DNA of 64,000 nt from Entomortierella parvispora (Eukaryota > Mortierellomycota > Mortierellomycetes > Mortierellales > Mortierellaceae). The notes below the pieces were generated by a model that did no database searches, was not told the origin of the DNA, and saw only the letters and a list, made by a program, of their open reading frames with translations. This document shows, piece after piece, positions 35,264 through 46,938 of the stretch. The stretch's first letter is position 1. Each line of letters opens with the position of its first letter. Made by a program: the position numbers and the translations under genes. Location: assembly GCA_963573315.1 (NCBI GenBank), contig OY752145.1, positions 1,984,001 through 2,048,000 of the forward strand, in the 5' to 3' direction.

Positions 35264-35996
35264 CAACATCGCATTCTGTCGACTCTTGTAGGCTTGCATG
35301 ACGAGGGCGGCTCTCCTTCCTTTCCACGCTCTCTCCTCTGTCCTCGCTCCATCCCCTTGCCTCCAAGGGGCAGACTGGAGGAGGGGTGGAAAAGCCAGAA
35401 AAGTCCTTGCTGGCTGCAGGAGGAGAAGGATCGGGAGGAATGAAAAAGGATCTGTTGTGCTTTTCTGCGGCGGGAAACAGAGAGCACCATGTGCCTCAAA
35501 AAAGCGCCAAGGCCCTTTTTTCTTTTTCTTTACCTGCACTGACGACAAACTGACAGGTGCCTGTGCCTGTTGTTGCCGGTGTGCCTTGGCCAAAGACGCA
35601 AGCATAATTGCCCGACTGCACGGCTGCATGCTCCTGCGGCCAGCCCGAGGGTCGACTCATCTGCAGACAGTCAAAGTCGCTCTTGCAAGTCGACGGCATT
35701 CCCGCGGGGGTGGCCCTCTTTGACAGCTGGTACGCGTGTTCTTGGGGTACACTGATGTCAATGACGTGCGTTGATCTTTTCCTGGTCCTCAAAGTCGCAG
35801 ATCCTGAGTGACGGGTGCGATCGATGGTGGAGACTGCGCTGGAGTCGGTGGGGAAGGAGAGGTGGATGGGCTGTCGAGAGATTGCATCGTTGCCTGTTGG
35901 GATGGCGCTTGTGCTATGGGGAAGACGGAGGGCCGCGATGCAAGAGATGAGGGCTGCGATGAGGAACCATTTCCTCATTCGTGGAGGGGAGTCCAT
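32448..35996 (-). CDS. NIPA/DUF803 membrane transporter (putative Mg2+) with secreted-type Cys-rich N-terminal domain
   Basis: Four exons, 35996-35534, 35075-34429, 34330-34096 and 33961-32448, encode 952 residues. The N-terminus is a signal peptide (KWFLIAALISCIAAL), followed by about 270 residues with roughly 15 cysteines and NxS/T sites. The transporter part starts with HVWIGVVITLISSTVLNLGLNG, a charged loop, then LWAAGLVVFIIGNLGGFVAL, APQSLTAPLGSVSLISNVI (NIPA signature APASLVTPLGALSV) and DLAGIFFIVAGSVIVVVF. After helix DYKLCV...IGFCIIFIFFFIKF comes an insert of about 250 Ser/Arg-rich residues, then four more helices (LPLSYAALGGMMASYTVLFAKS, LAWVILVVTVVTAVSQVYWI, PVFFTIWVLLDIVGGGIYYGE, VMFCFGVLVVFFGVALLA). 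NIPA proteins carry Mg2+ and related cations. A Cys-rich lumenal domain on this family is unusual to me. Confidence 0.85.
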
Positions 35997-37039
35997 TGCC
36001 CGTTGTGAACCAGGCAGGGGAGTCGTTGGTGGAGGATGGCTGCGCGCAAAGGGGTTGGTTTCCTGGGGAAGAGAGTTGTTATTACTGCAAGTTGTATGAT
36101 TTGGGCTAAGCAAGGAAGGGGGGGGCAAACGGGCGTTGTGGGAATGGGAGGTTGGTTGGTTGATTGGATGGAAGGATGGAGAGAATGAAGGGGTATGAAT
36201 GACGACAACAGAGAAGGGAGAAGAAGAAGAAGAAGAAAAAAGGAGAGCAAGAAGAAGGAAGGTCGACCGCAAGGAGCGATCTTTGATTGCGAAGCAAAGA
36301 AGGAAGCAAAGAAGGAAGGAAGGAAGGAAGGAAGGAAGACCGCACGCGACCGGGACCGAGTGGGTGGAAACAGATACACGAAGCAGAGAGCAGACGAATG
36401 GAGCGGACAATGAGCGAGCATGCCTGCGCCCTCACTGACCGGTATTTATTCTCTCTCGCTCGTCCTTTCCTTGTCGTGTGAACATGGCCAAGTCCTTGCT
36501 GCCTGCCTGCCTGCTTGCTTGCTTGCTTGTTTTCTTGCTCTCTTGCTTCCTTCTTGCTTGGCAACAGCACCACCCTCGTCTGCCAATTCTATTAATTGTT
36601 TCTACCCCCAAACCATGACGACAACAGCCATTGAGCAACCCAACCCTTCCTCGCTTCGAGCTAATTGCCGGCAAGCAACTTTAAGCATCTGCGAAACCGG
36701 TTATTTGCCAGCCAAGATTGCTTGAGCATCCGTCCTCCCTCCAGGATGATGAGCCCCTCCAGAGCTCGGGCGGCGTGGATGTGGACGCAAACGGTTGCGC
36801 CCACATTATTGTCTGCTCTTCTTCCATCTCTTTCTTCTCGTTGCACCACGCTGTCTTGTGTCTTGGATCGTGTGCAAAGACAGTACATCTTCGGCAGGGG
36901 CTGTAAAAAACAGCCCATAGTTCTTGGCACCGTTCTCTGCGCGAACAGTCAACTCGACCTGAACCCCCTTGTTTGACCACTCCAAGACTTATTGCTATGC
37001 CTTGTTTTTGATCTAGCTAGTCTTGCAGGGCTAGGTCTT
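35997..37039. other. Upstream region of the NIPA-like gene
   Basis: GA-rich with GGAA repeats (36311-36338) and GAA repeats near 36220. The TGCC/TTGC repeats at 36497-36530 are simple sequence. Short frames lack family features. No gene. Confidence 0.5.
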
Positions 37040-37180
37040 TGATTATTGAGGAGGCCCAGTCTTGGCTCCCATGTCTTCTACTCTCCATCGTCTTTAAAAC
37101 GTCTATATGCCACCACAGCCGTCAGCAATCGCGCGTGTCATCTTTTTTGGCCAATTCACCGCCAGCGTCACCAAATGCCC
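37040..37180 (-). pseudogene. Relic of a 3-hydroxyisobutyrate-dehydrogenase-like gene (C-terminal end)
   Basis: On the minus strand the bases align with the last third of the intact gene at 37467-38396 and with the broken copy at 38660: TTGGCCAA, then GATTGC(T/C)GACGG, GTGGCATA, GA(T/C)GATGGA and GACCAAGACTGG-like blocks occur in the same order. Reading frames are interrupted. It lies directly beyond the 3' end of the intact gene. Confidence 0.5.
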
Positions 37181-37466
37181 ACTCCACAAGGAACGCAACT
37201 TTTGTAAAAGAGGATGAAAAAAGGGTCCACCCCTCGCAGCCGAGGGTGGCTCAATGTTTTCGCCCAGATTGAAACCAGTCTCTTGTCGTAGGCGCGTCTT
37301 GTCCGTTCTCTCGGGCAAATATATCGCGACCGTTGTAGTTATTCTTGCTACCGTGGCCGTCTTTGCTCAATATCTTTCCGGCGCTAGCCTGCTTGGCAAC
37401 AGAATTACCCCAGCCTCGACTGATTCAAAACTTTTATTATGACCCTTCCTTTTCCCTCTCTAGCTA

Positions 37467-38396
37467 TTACTGGAGGGCATTGATCAGGGAGGACCAGTCT
37501 TCGTCCCCGTGTCCTCGATCAACCAAGGTCTTCAAGTTCTGGTAGGCTACATCGGCTGTTGGCAAGCGCGCGCCACTTTCCTTGGCCAATTGACGCATGT
37601 ATCCAACATCCTTCAATCCCAAAGTGACGGCGGCTCCAGTTATGTTGGACTTGCTCTCTTCCCTGCTACTTTGGATCTGTTTCGCAATCAATTTCGAGTA
37701 TTCCAACCAAACGGGGGCTGGAAATATCAGCTCTATCATCTTTAACACTCCTTCTTCTCCAACCGCATTCTTGGCCGCAAGCGCAAACGCCTCGGACATT
37801 ATCTCGAGGGACCCCGCAACCAAAAAGTTGCCGACGAGCTTGATCACACCGGCTTGAGAAACATCCTCCGTGTTCAAATCCAAGATGGCCCGGGACATGG
37901 ATTCAAAGTACGGTCGCAGGGATGTGATCGTAGCCTCGTGGCCACTTGTCACAAAGATCAACTGGGCGGCTGCGGCCGCTGTCGGGCGACCAAAAACGGG
38001 GCATTGCAAGAACCGATGCTGAGGCAAGGATGAGGCCATTTGAGCAGCGATTTTGGATGTAAAAGTCGGATAGATGGTGCTGGTCTCTACAAAGATGATG
38101 GGATCGGACCGGAGACGGGCGTGCTCCAAGAGTACGCTATAGACCGCCTCGACCGCCTCGCCATTGAAAAGCGAGGTGAAGACGACATTGGACTGGGCCA
38201 ACAAGGACTCGATCGAGGTCGCGACGACGGCGCCTTCGTTAGCGAGCCGAACAGACTTTTCAGGGGACCGGTTCCAGACCGTGAGTGGATGGCCATGGGT
38301 CTTGACGAGGTGCTTTTGGAGATTAGAGGCCATCTCAATGCCCATTCCACCCAGGCCAATCCACCCGACCTTGTTCTTTTGCTGTTGCTGGGCCAT
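37467..38396 (-). CDS. 3-hydroxyisobutyrate-dehydrogenase-like NAD(P)-dependent oxidoreductase (beta-hydroxyacid dehydrogenase family)
   Basis: One exon of 309 residues. The Rossmann motif GWIGLGGMGIEMASNL (11-26) is at the N-terminus. The substrate-binding region appears as a variant (ETSTIYPTF in place of D-S-T). The catalytic Lys186 and Asn190 are in GVIKLVGNFLVAGS, the KxxxN motif of the family. The C-terminal all-helical domain ends with LGLKDVGYMRQLAKESGARLP, a typical LxKDLxLA-like segment. Members oxidise 3-hydroxyisobutyrate (valine breakdown) or other short hydroxyacids or semialdehydes; the exact substrate cannot be read here. No mitochondrial presequence is visible, which speaks against the classical valine enzyme. 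Broken relatives lie on both sides, so the locus has been duplicated in tandem. Confidence 0.88.
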   Translation of the reverse strand: MAQQQQKNKVGWIGLGGMGIEMASNLQKHLVKTHGHPLTVWNRSPEKSVRLANEGAVVATSIESLLAQSNVVFTSLFNGEAVEAVYSVLLEHARLRSDPIIFVETSTIYPTFTSKIAAQMASSLPQHRFLQCPVFGRPTAAAAAQLIFVTSGHEATITSLRPYFESMSRAILDLNTEDVSQAGVIKLVGNFLVAGSLEIMSEAFALAAKNAVGEEGVLKMIELIFPAPVWLEYSKLIAKQIQSSREESKSNITGAAVTLGLKDVGYMRQLAKESGARLPTADVAYQNLKTLVDRGHGDEDWSSLINALQ

Positions 38397-38659
38397 GGTG
38401 TTGCTTTATCTTGTTTTTGATTGTTTGAAGGGATTGCTTTTGTGAATAAGCATAGGGTCTCTTTTCTTCCTTCTCTTTATACTTCTAAAAGAACCCTAGG
38501 CTTCCGTTGATGGGTCGTTTATCGGTGAACATGATTATCCAAGTTCCGTGCGATATTCCCTTTTTGTTAGATGGTGTGAAATGACATTCTTTGGTTTTTT
38601 CAGAACTGGACTGGAAATTTTCCGTTCTTCCTCTTAAACTTTTATCCGCTTTTTTCCAT

Positions 38660-39110
38660 TTAGGGGCTCCAATCTAGAAGAACTTTGACCATCGCGGTCC
38701 AGTCTTGGTCTCCATACCCGTTCGTTTCCATCATCTTCAAATGTTGGTATGCCACCTCGACCGTCGGCAATCGCGCACCACTGTACTTGGCCAATGGTCG
38801 CATGTGTCCTACATCTTTCAGACCTAGCGTCACCGGGAATCCACGTGGTTGTGCTGGGGGTGCCACCCACGGTGTCGCTGAGGCACCCTCTTATCCTCAT
38901 CTTCTTCTTTTCCGGAAATGGTCTCCTTCTTTTGGATTTGCTCCACAATCAATCTCGAATGCCCCAACCGCACCGGGGACAGGAATAACAACTCGACCAA
39001 CTTCAACACATCGCCTTCCCCAATCAAGTTCTTGCCACCAAGAGCCAACCCCTCGGACAACAATTCGATCGAGCCCTCGACTAGGAAATTCAAATATAGT
39101 GTTCGATGGG
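38660..39110 (-). pseudogene. Broken paralogue of the 3-hydroxyisobutyrate-dehydrogenase-like gene
   Basis: Only the C-terminal half is present. 39110-38870 reads FLVEGSIELLSEGLALGGKN and DVLKLVELLFLSPVRLGHSRL in one frame, and 38850-38660 reads VTLGLKDVGHMRPLAKYSGARL to a stop in another. The join near 38860 is a frameshift. The N-terminal Rossmann part and the catalytic Lys are missing: the match starts right at LxxxNFLV. It is the tandem neighbour, in the same orientation, of the intact gene at 37467-38396. Confidence 0.75.
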
Positions 39111-39619
39111 GGTGTTGTCTTTTATAATGTTTGAAGAGTTGCCCTTTCCCCCAGAAAGACAAACACTGCGACAACGTCAAGCTCAGACCAGAGACCGCCT
39201 TTGTTGCGCTGCGTTGGAAAAAAGCCATTTCCTTGGTCATTGACAATATTTTCCTCGTATTAAAACCGAGGGTGGGCGCCCATTCGATGATTGAAAGCTG
39301 TCGGTATGGGTGAGGGAAGAGGGAGGATGTCCAATTGCTGTGTGTAACCTGTTTGAACAATTATTCAGCGCGACGATCCCTCAGCAAAACAACCATGGCG
39401 CACACGGATATCCTGGAGAAAACTGCAAAGTTTATTCCTTTCTTTTTTATAGATTGGGTGGTGAATAATAATGTACATGGTTAGTAACAGGTGTAGATGG
39501 TTCTGTTTCTGCTCCTCGCTCTCTTTCTTTCTTTATGCCCGGGTTTCTTTGGGGGGGGGGGGGGGGGGGGGGTTTTTTGTCTGGCTTGATAGTCCTTCTC
39601 CTCCCTTTTCATTGACGTC
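39111..39619. other. Spacer with G homopolymer
   Basis: 3' region of the Gln/His-rich gene and unassigned sequence upstream of the broken dehydrogenase. A run of 22 G at 39551-39572 is the main feature. Confidence 0.5.
39551..39572 (+). repeat. G22 homopolymer
   Basis: Uninterrupted run of 22 G, about 50 bases beyond the stop of the minus-strand gene at 39620. It could form a G-quadruplex in DNA. Confidence 0.95.
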
Positions 39620-42271
39620 CTAAGGATATCCCGTAGGGTAAGCCGACAACGGAACTGCGGTCGTCAGGGTAGGACCCATCACAATCGCGCCCTGCAATTG
39701 TTGCTGCTGCTGCTGCTGTTGAACATTCAATCCGTTGGCCGACATGGACGATGGCATCATCATCAAGGGTGACCCAGGAGCAGAAGCCATCACTGCCGCT
39801 GCCGCTCTCGTCTGTTGCAACTGTTGCTGCAGCTGCATCTGTTGTTGCAACAAGAGTTGCTGTTGCTGAATGCGGATCAATTGCAATTGCTCCAGCTGCT
39901 GTTGTTGTTGTGGGAGCGCCAAGTCAGGGACATAGCCCATGGTAGAGACTGCGCCCATGTTTGGGCTGGGCAACGGTGAGATATGATAGACCTGGGATCC
40001 TTGAGGCAGCTGGTGAGACATCAGCAAAGGAGAACCAGATCCTGATCCAAGCGTCGCCATTGAACCTGCGGAAGAAAAATAGCCCGCAGAGGACTGGCGC
40101 TTGGGCGACGTGCGCTGAGGACCGACCAAGGGCGAGTGCTGCTGTGGGTGGTATTGTTGCTGGTGTTGCTGTGGCTGATGATGGCTATGGTGATGGTGAG
40201 GATGATGAGGCTGTGGAGAAGGGTGTCCTTGAAGATATTGCTGTTGTTGTTGCTGCTGGTATTGATGGAGACTTCCGTTGCTACCAGTGGCCTGGGATCG
40301 GTGATGTTGGCCATAAGGATGCTGCTGTTGTTGCTGAAGCATCTGGCTGCTTGTGGAGAGGCGTTTCATTTGAGCATCGGAAGCGCTCAGTCCGGGGCTT
40401 GGGGGATAATAGTGATGTTGAGATCCATTCGAGTCCCGCCGATGTCCATGATGAAGATGATCATCCATATAAGAAGAAGACCGTGTCCGTGGTGATCCCT
40501 GCTGCTGCTGATGCTGATTCTGTTGCTGGGGAGTAGGTGTAAGTGATCCACCAAGTCGTTGATTGGTCTTGAAATCCTTTCGGTGCTGCTGAACCAGGTT
40601 TGACAAGACCGGATCCAAGTTGTGATCCCGAATGAACGAATCCCTCCTGACATTTGGCTGCTGGAAACAGACCGAGGCCTTTTCGCGGTCGACTTTGGAA
40701 ATCAGAGTCTCGGACGAGTGGGGCACAGGTGTGCTACTCCGCCGAGGGCTGGTGGGAGAGGCAGAGCCCCCTAACTCTGCTCCCATGAAGCTATGACGGT
40801 GGTTGGGATGTGAAAGTATTGGTGGCGGCTGTTGAAGTGTCGACTCGCGATCGGAGTAAGGTCGCAATTGAGGCGATCCTGACTGGGAATGGTGTGGCTG
40901 GTGTGGGTGGTGGGGTTGTAGTTGTTGTTGAGGCAAGTTTGGCATAGATGATCCTGCAGCTGAAGGAATTCCTCGATTACCAACAGCAACAACAGTAGAT
41001 GAATACCGCCTATGGCCATTTTTCCTCTCTGTCTCTTCAAATCCACTGTCGCGTGCCTTCCTCAGTCTGTTCTCTTCCAGTTTCAAGCTGGGCGCTGCTC
41101 CATACTGGGCCGCAGCATTCTGATGTTGATGATGTTGTTGACTAGATCCGATCTGCTCAGGCGTAGAATGCGATCTTTGGTGCATATTGTATAGAGAGGA
41201 TGCACCATGGAGGCGTTCTGGTGGTGTCAATTCCTGAACAGGGGGCAAGGTCAAGGACGCGGATGAGGAGGCTCTCGAAGTGCGTGTTCCCGCGGTGCTT
41301 TGATCCGCCGACCGACCATAATCACTGGAGGAAGGCGAGGAAATATCTGAGGTCGATTCGGCGTTTGTGGTTGAGGATTTTGAGCTTCCTCCGCCTCCAA
41401 AAAACCTTGAAATTCTCTTTCCCAATGTGACTAAAGAATATGGGATCAAATTAGAGGCGCGTGCATTGTGCAGCATTAGCATCGATTCTCAAAGGACAAG
41501 ATCACTGAGAGGTAAGGGGCAACAGGGATGCCTTCGATTGATCAACACTTACGCTTCTTGGTTGCAGACTTTACAGAGACCGTGTCCGTCTTGTCAGACA
41601 TGGAAGGCGTCGCGGATCTTGGAGGCGTCAAGGTCATGGTCAAGCGCGAGGAGGCTACAGAAGCAAGAGTGATTGTTGAGAACCGTGTAGGGTCGTGCTT
41701 GGACACTATGAACAGATGCAAGCGGCATCATCTTACCTCGTGATCTTTCCTGGATGCTATTGAGTTCCAAGGGAGCACCAGACATGAACTTTGAGCGCCG
41801 CCGGGCCTCTGCATTGGCAGCAGCGGTCTCTTCATCGCTATCCTCCTCCGATGGAGTGTATTGCTTCGACAGCTTTGATCGGTGAGCAGGTTGCCTCCAG
41901 TTCTGGAATCGGACGGGGTTCTCTGGTAGTGGTAAAAAAATTTAAAAAAAAAATAGAAACAATTAGACTTCAATTTCAATTGCAATTAGCACCCAGAGGT
42001 CGATGAAGAGAACCGGTAACAACGCACCTGGGTCACTGATGGAGCTGCTGGTACCAGAGTGGACAGAAGCAGCTGTGGCTGGTGGGGGGAGATAGGTCGA
42101 ATAGATTGTTTGAGATTGAGATCGAGGGCGCGTATTGCCTTGGTGTGGCTCCTGACCCTGGAATCCACTAGAAGGCTCTAAGAGCACTGAAGTTGGACGA
42201 GTGAGTCTAGGTGGCTGGGGATATGTTGGCATCAGCTGTTGCTGTTGGTCCTGATTGTACTGAGCTTGCAT
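39620..42271 (-). CDS. Large Gln/His/Ser-rich protein, function unknown
   Basis: Four exons, 42271-42028, 41922-41737, 41654-41553 and 41430-39620, encode 780 residues; all splice phases fit (GTGCGT, GTAAGA and GTAAGT donors). Conserved-looking pieces are ENPVRFQNWRQPAHRSKLSKQYTPSEEDSDEET, a SMSDKTDTVSVKSATKKLTLGKRISRFFGGG segment with a basic/hydrophobic core, and HNLDPVLSNLVQQHRKDFKT. The rest is polyQ, HHPHQPHH-like and Ser/Pro low complexity. No catalytic domain or membrane helix is present. The start was placed at MQAQYNQ because upstream bases contain no in-frame ATG, but the first exon could start earlier through another splice. The composition suggests a scaffold or regulatory protein; that is a guess. 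Confidence 0.65.
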
Positions 42272-44340
42272 GTTGTCCTGGAGAGCAATAACCGAGGGTG
42301 GCAAGGTGAAGGGTGGGCGAGTATAATTATGTTTTTTTAGAGAGAGAGAAAGAGTTGCAGAAATGTGTCAAAGAGAAGAGAGAGAGAGAGAGAAAGAAAA
42401 AAGGAATACTGGCCGATGGATGATGACAAGAACGCTAACTGGTGCTTTCATGAGAGGGTCAAGAGGGAATACTTGAAAGAAAGGACAATGACAAAAATAA
42501 AAAGAGAAGACAAAAAAAGACGACCGAATGTGGGAGTGTGACAGAAGATGCGGTGCAGATACAACAGGCGCGAACAGTTCAGGGATTGCAGCAATGGAGA
42601 TATGTCATGGGCTGAGCATTCTTGAAGGGAACGAGCGAGCAGAGATGGACAGGAATGAGCAAGAGAGGAGTCGAGAGTAGAGAGAGAGAAGAAAGAGAAG
42701 ACAAGAAGGATTGGCAGCTTGTTCTAACCGAAGATGGAGGGGGAAGGAAGGAAGGAAGAGCAGGGTCAGTCGGTTGTTCATGTCGTCCGTCTTCACAATT
42801 ATGGGCAATGGCCCGTCGCCATTTAAATTTAGCTTCCTTTGTGCCTGTTCTTCCATCCCAGGAGAGAAGGGGAAATCATTCTCTGATAAGTGCTGTATTA
42901 TTTTTAGCAACACACGCTCGCTCGACAGGACTACCATGCTCGTACACAAGAATGCCAGACCAGACTGGACCCGCCCAGGGCAGAAGAGAAGATACTAACT
43001 GTAGCCCTCACATGGGCACTCCTCGCTCTCATCACTCCCGTATCTCTCGCTCGTCATCGGCGGGGGGTGGTCCGTTGCATCTTGCAATTGCAATTGCAGT
43101 TGACACAAACGGAGACGGAGACCAGAGCGACGGCGCGAAGGAGGAATTGAGGAACGCCGCAACCGCAGAAAGGTACCGTAGTCTGCTGCTGGTTCATCAA
43201 GCTATTTCTCGCGCAGGACAAAGGCCCATCCTCCCCAAATAGATCAGGACGTGCCAGAGTGAAAATAACCAAAATGGATGGCCAATTTCCAAAGTTCCAC
43301 GCTAAACGCCTCTCTGTCTTGCGTGTTTTCTTTACCGTCTTTTAGCGGGCTGCGACCAGATCGCATTCCACACAAAGACAAAAAAGCGGCTGGCATCTAT
43401 TTCAGGGAACCCTTCCATTCATTATGACAAGAAACCAGGGGTGCTGGGAAGAAGGCAATGTGCTTCGTGCGGCAGAACCTTGGAGAGGAAAGAGAGAGAG
43501 ACACTCTCCAAAGTTGAGCTCGATGGTTTCGGAGTTGTGCAAGCAAAATAAGAAGTATGGTTTCTGGATGTGGTGGCGGTGGTGAAAGTGGTGATAGAGG
43601 TGGAGCAAGAGGCGGAGGTCGCCATATGTTGTGGCTCTCAATGTTCGTCATGGCTCAAAGGGCGGGGGCGGACCATCTTCTCTCTGTTCAAGCGGTCCTT
43701 CGGATCGAAGGAAAAGGAGGGAAGCAGCGGACATATTGGAAAGAGACCCAGAAGGACGCGGTCGTCCTCACCGCGACACACACAGGCACAGGAGACGCTC
43801 GACCAGTCAGCGACGTGTCCTGTGGCGCGGCGGGCAACAAAGGCGACCACGGGTGTCTGTGGAAATGGGATCACCATTCCATTTCCAGAAGCAAGCCTTG
43901 GTCCCTGATTCTGAAGGATCGTCATTCGTTTTCTCTCTCTCTCTCTCTCTCTCACACACATACACACATACACATTCACTCTCACCCTCTTTTGCGCATG
44001 TGCTCTGGACCAACATCTGATCATGATGACATGAGGCCGTACCTGGAGCAGAGTGGGACTGGATGCAATGAGGGCGAATGATATTGCCAGGGGATGGGTC
44101 CGATGAAGAGAATGGGGGGCAATGAGAAGAGCGGGGAAGAGGAAAGATGAGCGAGAGGGATGAGGGATCGGTCAAGAGGCGAAGGGGAGGGACGAAGGAC
44201 AGGGGACAGGGGGACGGAGGAGGAGGAGGACGAGACCGCGAAACAAAAGAGGCGAAAGAAAAGAGAAAAAGAAAAGAAAGGGAAGAGGAAAAAATGTGCA
44301 GTCAACGGACGACGAACCCAATTGATCCAGTGTACCCTTG

Positions 44341-44345
<5 letters not shown>

Positions 44346-44388
<43 letters not shown>

Positions 44389-44393
44389 TCCCT
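44346..44393 (+). repeat. CT microsatellite
   Basis: (CT)n of about 48 bases grading into CTCCCT units. Confidence 0.9.
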
Positions 44394-46025
44394 CTCCTCC
44401 TGTCCTTCATCTGCCCTTCCCTTTCGCCACCTTGCGGCCCCTCATCATCTTTTGCACCCTGCATCCCCTCTCTCCCTATCTATCGATCGTCACCTTCCTT
44501 CGTCCCCCTACTCTTGATCACAGTTGTAGCCCCCGAAACGAGCAAAAAAACAAGAGCGGCTCTCATCCTGACGCCTCGCACAAGCCGTTCGCTGTGCAAC
44601 CATGGCCCTTCAACCTCTGTCTATTTCTGACTTCGTGCGCCCCCCAAAATGGAGACGACCCTTTCTCAATCTCTCCCAAAGTGATCGTAGAAAACACAAA
44701 AAATTATTTTTAACCTTTGTCAAGGTTTTCCAAAAAAAAATGTGCAAACGTCTCTTTCAGGTTCTTTTTGCGCATTGTGCGCGCAATTGGACCCTAGGCG
44801 TCCAGCCTTTGGCGTCTCGTCTCTTAGTGCCGGATAAAAGAAAGCAAGTACACGGTCCCTTGCCTCCTCGCCCGCAGCGTCCCCCTTTTCTCCTCGTCCC
44901 CGCAAAGACAAGGCTTTTTTTTAAAAAAAAGAGTTTCGAAATACCAACAGAGGTAAAGTCCAGAAGAGCGGCGGCTATTGGAAAGAGAAAAAAAAGATAA
45001 TCCTTTCCCGCAAACGGCCTGGAGAGGTGCCGAGGGGCCCAAAAGGTCACTTCCTGTCCTCCGAAGAAAGGGGACGATCAAAGATGAGATGAGGGCGGGC
45101 TCAACTTGCTGCCCCCTCCCACCAAGGAGTGTCAAACTGTCAATTGTGTTTTGTCGTCATAAGGTGGTTCAACCGTGCAGCACGTTTTTGACTCCCTTCC
45201 CTGGCTCTCATCATGGTTTTTTCTGTGCCACTGACCAAGAGCCATTTTATCTTGAACGTTGCGCCATTGTGCGCACCCACCCTTGACCAAAAAAGAGGTA
45301 ATGTAGAGGCTGCTGGAGACAAAGAGAGAAGAGGGGATGACGCTTTCAAAAGCGCACTCTTCATCAGCCCAATAAGCAATGAAACCGCATTTCCTTGGAC
45401 GTGTTCCATTGCCCCTGTTTCTGGCACGCCTGCAACAAGCGTGTGTGAGTCGAGTGCCGAAAGGTACCAAAACCCCTGGTTTAGACACTGGGAGGATCCC
45501 TCATGACCTCATCATACACCCATCTATCCTCCAATGTTGCAGATTCATCGTCATTTGATGACAAAAAAATAACCCAGACAAACAGCTTTTTTTCAGCAGT
45601 TCCACACTACACCTCTGTAAGCGACCCTTGTGAGCGGTTTCAAGAAGAAAGACTAGTGTTGTTTTGCTTCCTGTCCCATCGTTCAGTTTTTCAGGGAGGA
45701 TGTCAGTTCAGTTTGGCTACGTACAATGGATAAAACCTCTGATGCTGGTTAAGGGAATGTTTCAGGCCGTCTAGCAGTGAGTAGAATCTCTGAACATGAC
45801 GCCCTGCAGATCCTATTTCTCTTGACGCGTCTCGCTGAATTCCTGTCAGATCAAAAAAAAACAATTCAGCACCCAACAATGTTTATTACACTTATTGCTT
45901 GCTGTTGCGCAATTGTCCTACTCGTCTGCCATCTCATCTTTTGTATACACCAGACAAGCTTGATCTAGATTTCATGTTAACCTTCCCCCAATGCCTTTGT
46001 CAGCGCTGCATTCTCAATATTCCGC

Positions 46026-46030
<5 letters not shown>

Positions 46031-46071
<41 letters not shown>
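46031..46071 (-). repeat. A41 run on the minus strand preceded by AATAAA
   Basis: On the minus strand AATAAA lies about 45 bases before an uninterrupted run of 41 A. This is the layout of an integrated poly(A) tail, although plain homopolymer growth is equally possible. Confidence 0.5.
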
Positions 46072-46568
46072 CCTTTTCCAACAACAAAAACACGGGACCT
46101 TGAACACCAAAGCTCTTTTATTTCCAGTATTTGCCCCCAACCTCATCAAGTCATGGCGTTTAAAGGCTTCAGAATGTGCACAGAACATGAAGTGCAACAT
46201 TTGGCACCACCAGGCGACTTCTCATATATGTATTGTCATGAACCTCGATCGGTTTTTGTACACGTCCTTAGTGCCAATTGCTCCAGATACAGCAGCACTA
46301 CATAAACAAACAGGGCGAAGCTGAACATGCCTTTGGAGTCACTGATGTCCGTGAGGTTTAAAAAAAACCAGCCGACAGCCCACTCCTCTCCCCATGACTT
46401 TTGAGAGTTCAGGGCAAAGAAGACACACAGCAGACTTTCTCTCACAGTCAAACAGGGCTGTTGTTCTTCCTTCATTTATCTTTTCTTTCTATCTCACCCA
46501 TTCCCATCAGCCTAGTATCGATCCCACTACTCACTTTTACTCCACGTCCGCCAAGTCTTTGCCCTTCC

Positions 46569-46905
46569 ATGAAGCCATCATACAAAGTGACCAATACTTT
46601 CACTCTCTTCATCCTAATCTCCACACACGTATTGCTCTAATCAAGAAATGGGCCAATAGTACTATTGGAACCTAGCCTAGGCGGGCAGGCTTGCCTGTGC
46701 ACAATCCTAGCAACCCAACCAACTTTGTCACCGCTCTATGCACGATTTTGGTGATATATCAATGGTTTTCTGATCGAGCCGACAAACTACTTGATTCCCA
46801 CTTTACGACCTTCATCTCCGGTTATGCCTCTGTCGTCATTTACAATATGGTATGTGGCAAACAAACTCCTAGAATTCAACAGCGGTGATTGACGAGAATT
46901 TATTC

Positions 46906-46938
<33 letters not shown>

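Larger units (their letters stand above)
42272..46568. other. Gene-poor region rich in simple repeats
   Basis: About 4.3 kb without a supported gene. It contains GA-rich leader-like sequence beside the Gln/His-rich gene (42340-42760), CT tracts at 43936-43953 and 44346-44393, and a T41 run at 46031-46071. Open frames in it are short, overlap on both strands and show no family motif. Confidence 0.45.

Noticed and set aside
42622-43242. 206-codon plus-strand frame in the gene-poor region
   Set aside because: It starts in GA-rich repeat sequence, has no motif, and overlaps other frames of similar length.
44147-45000. Several overlapping frames near the CT tract
   Set aside because: They cross simple repeats and end in A/T-rich runs; no coding signature.
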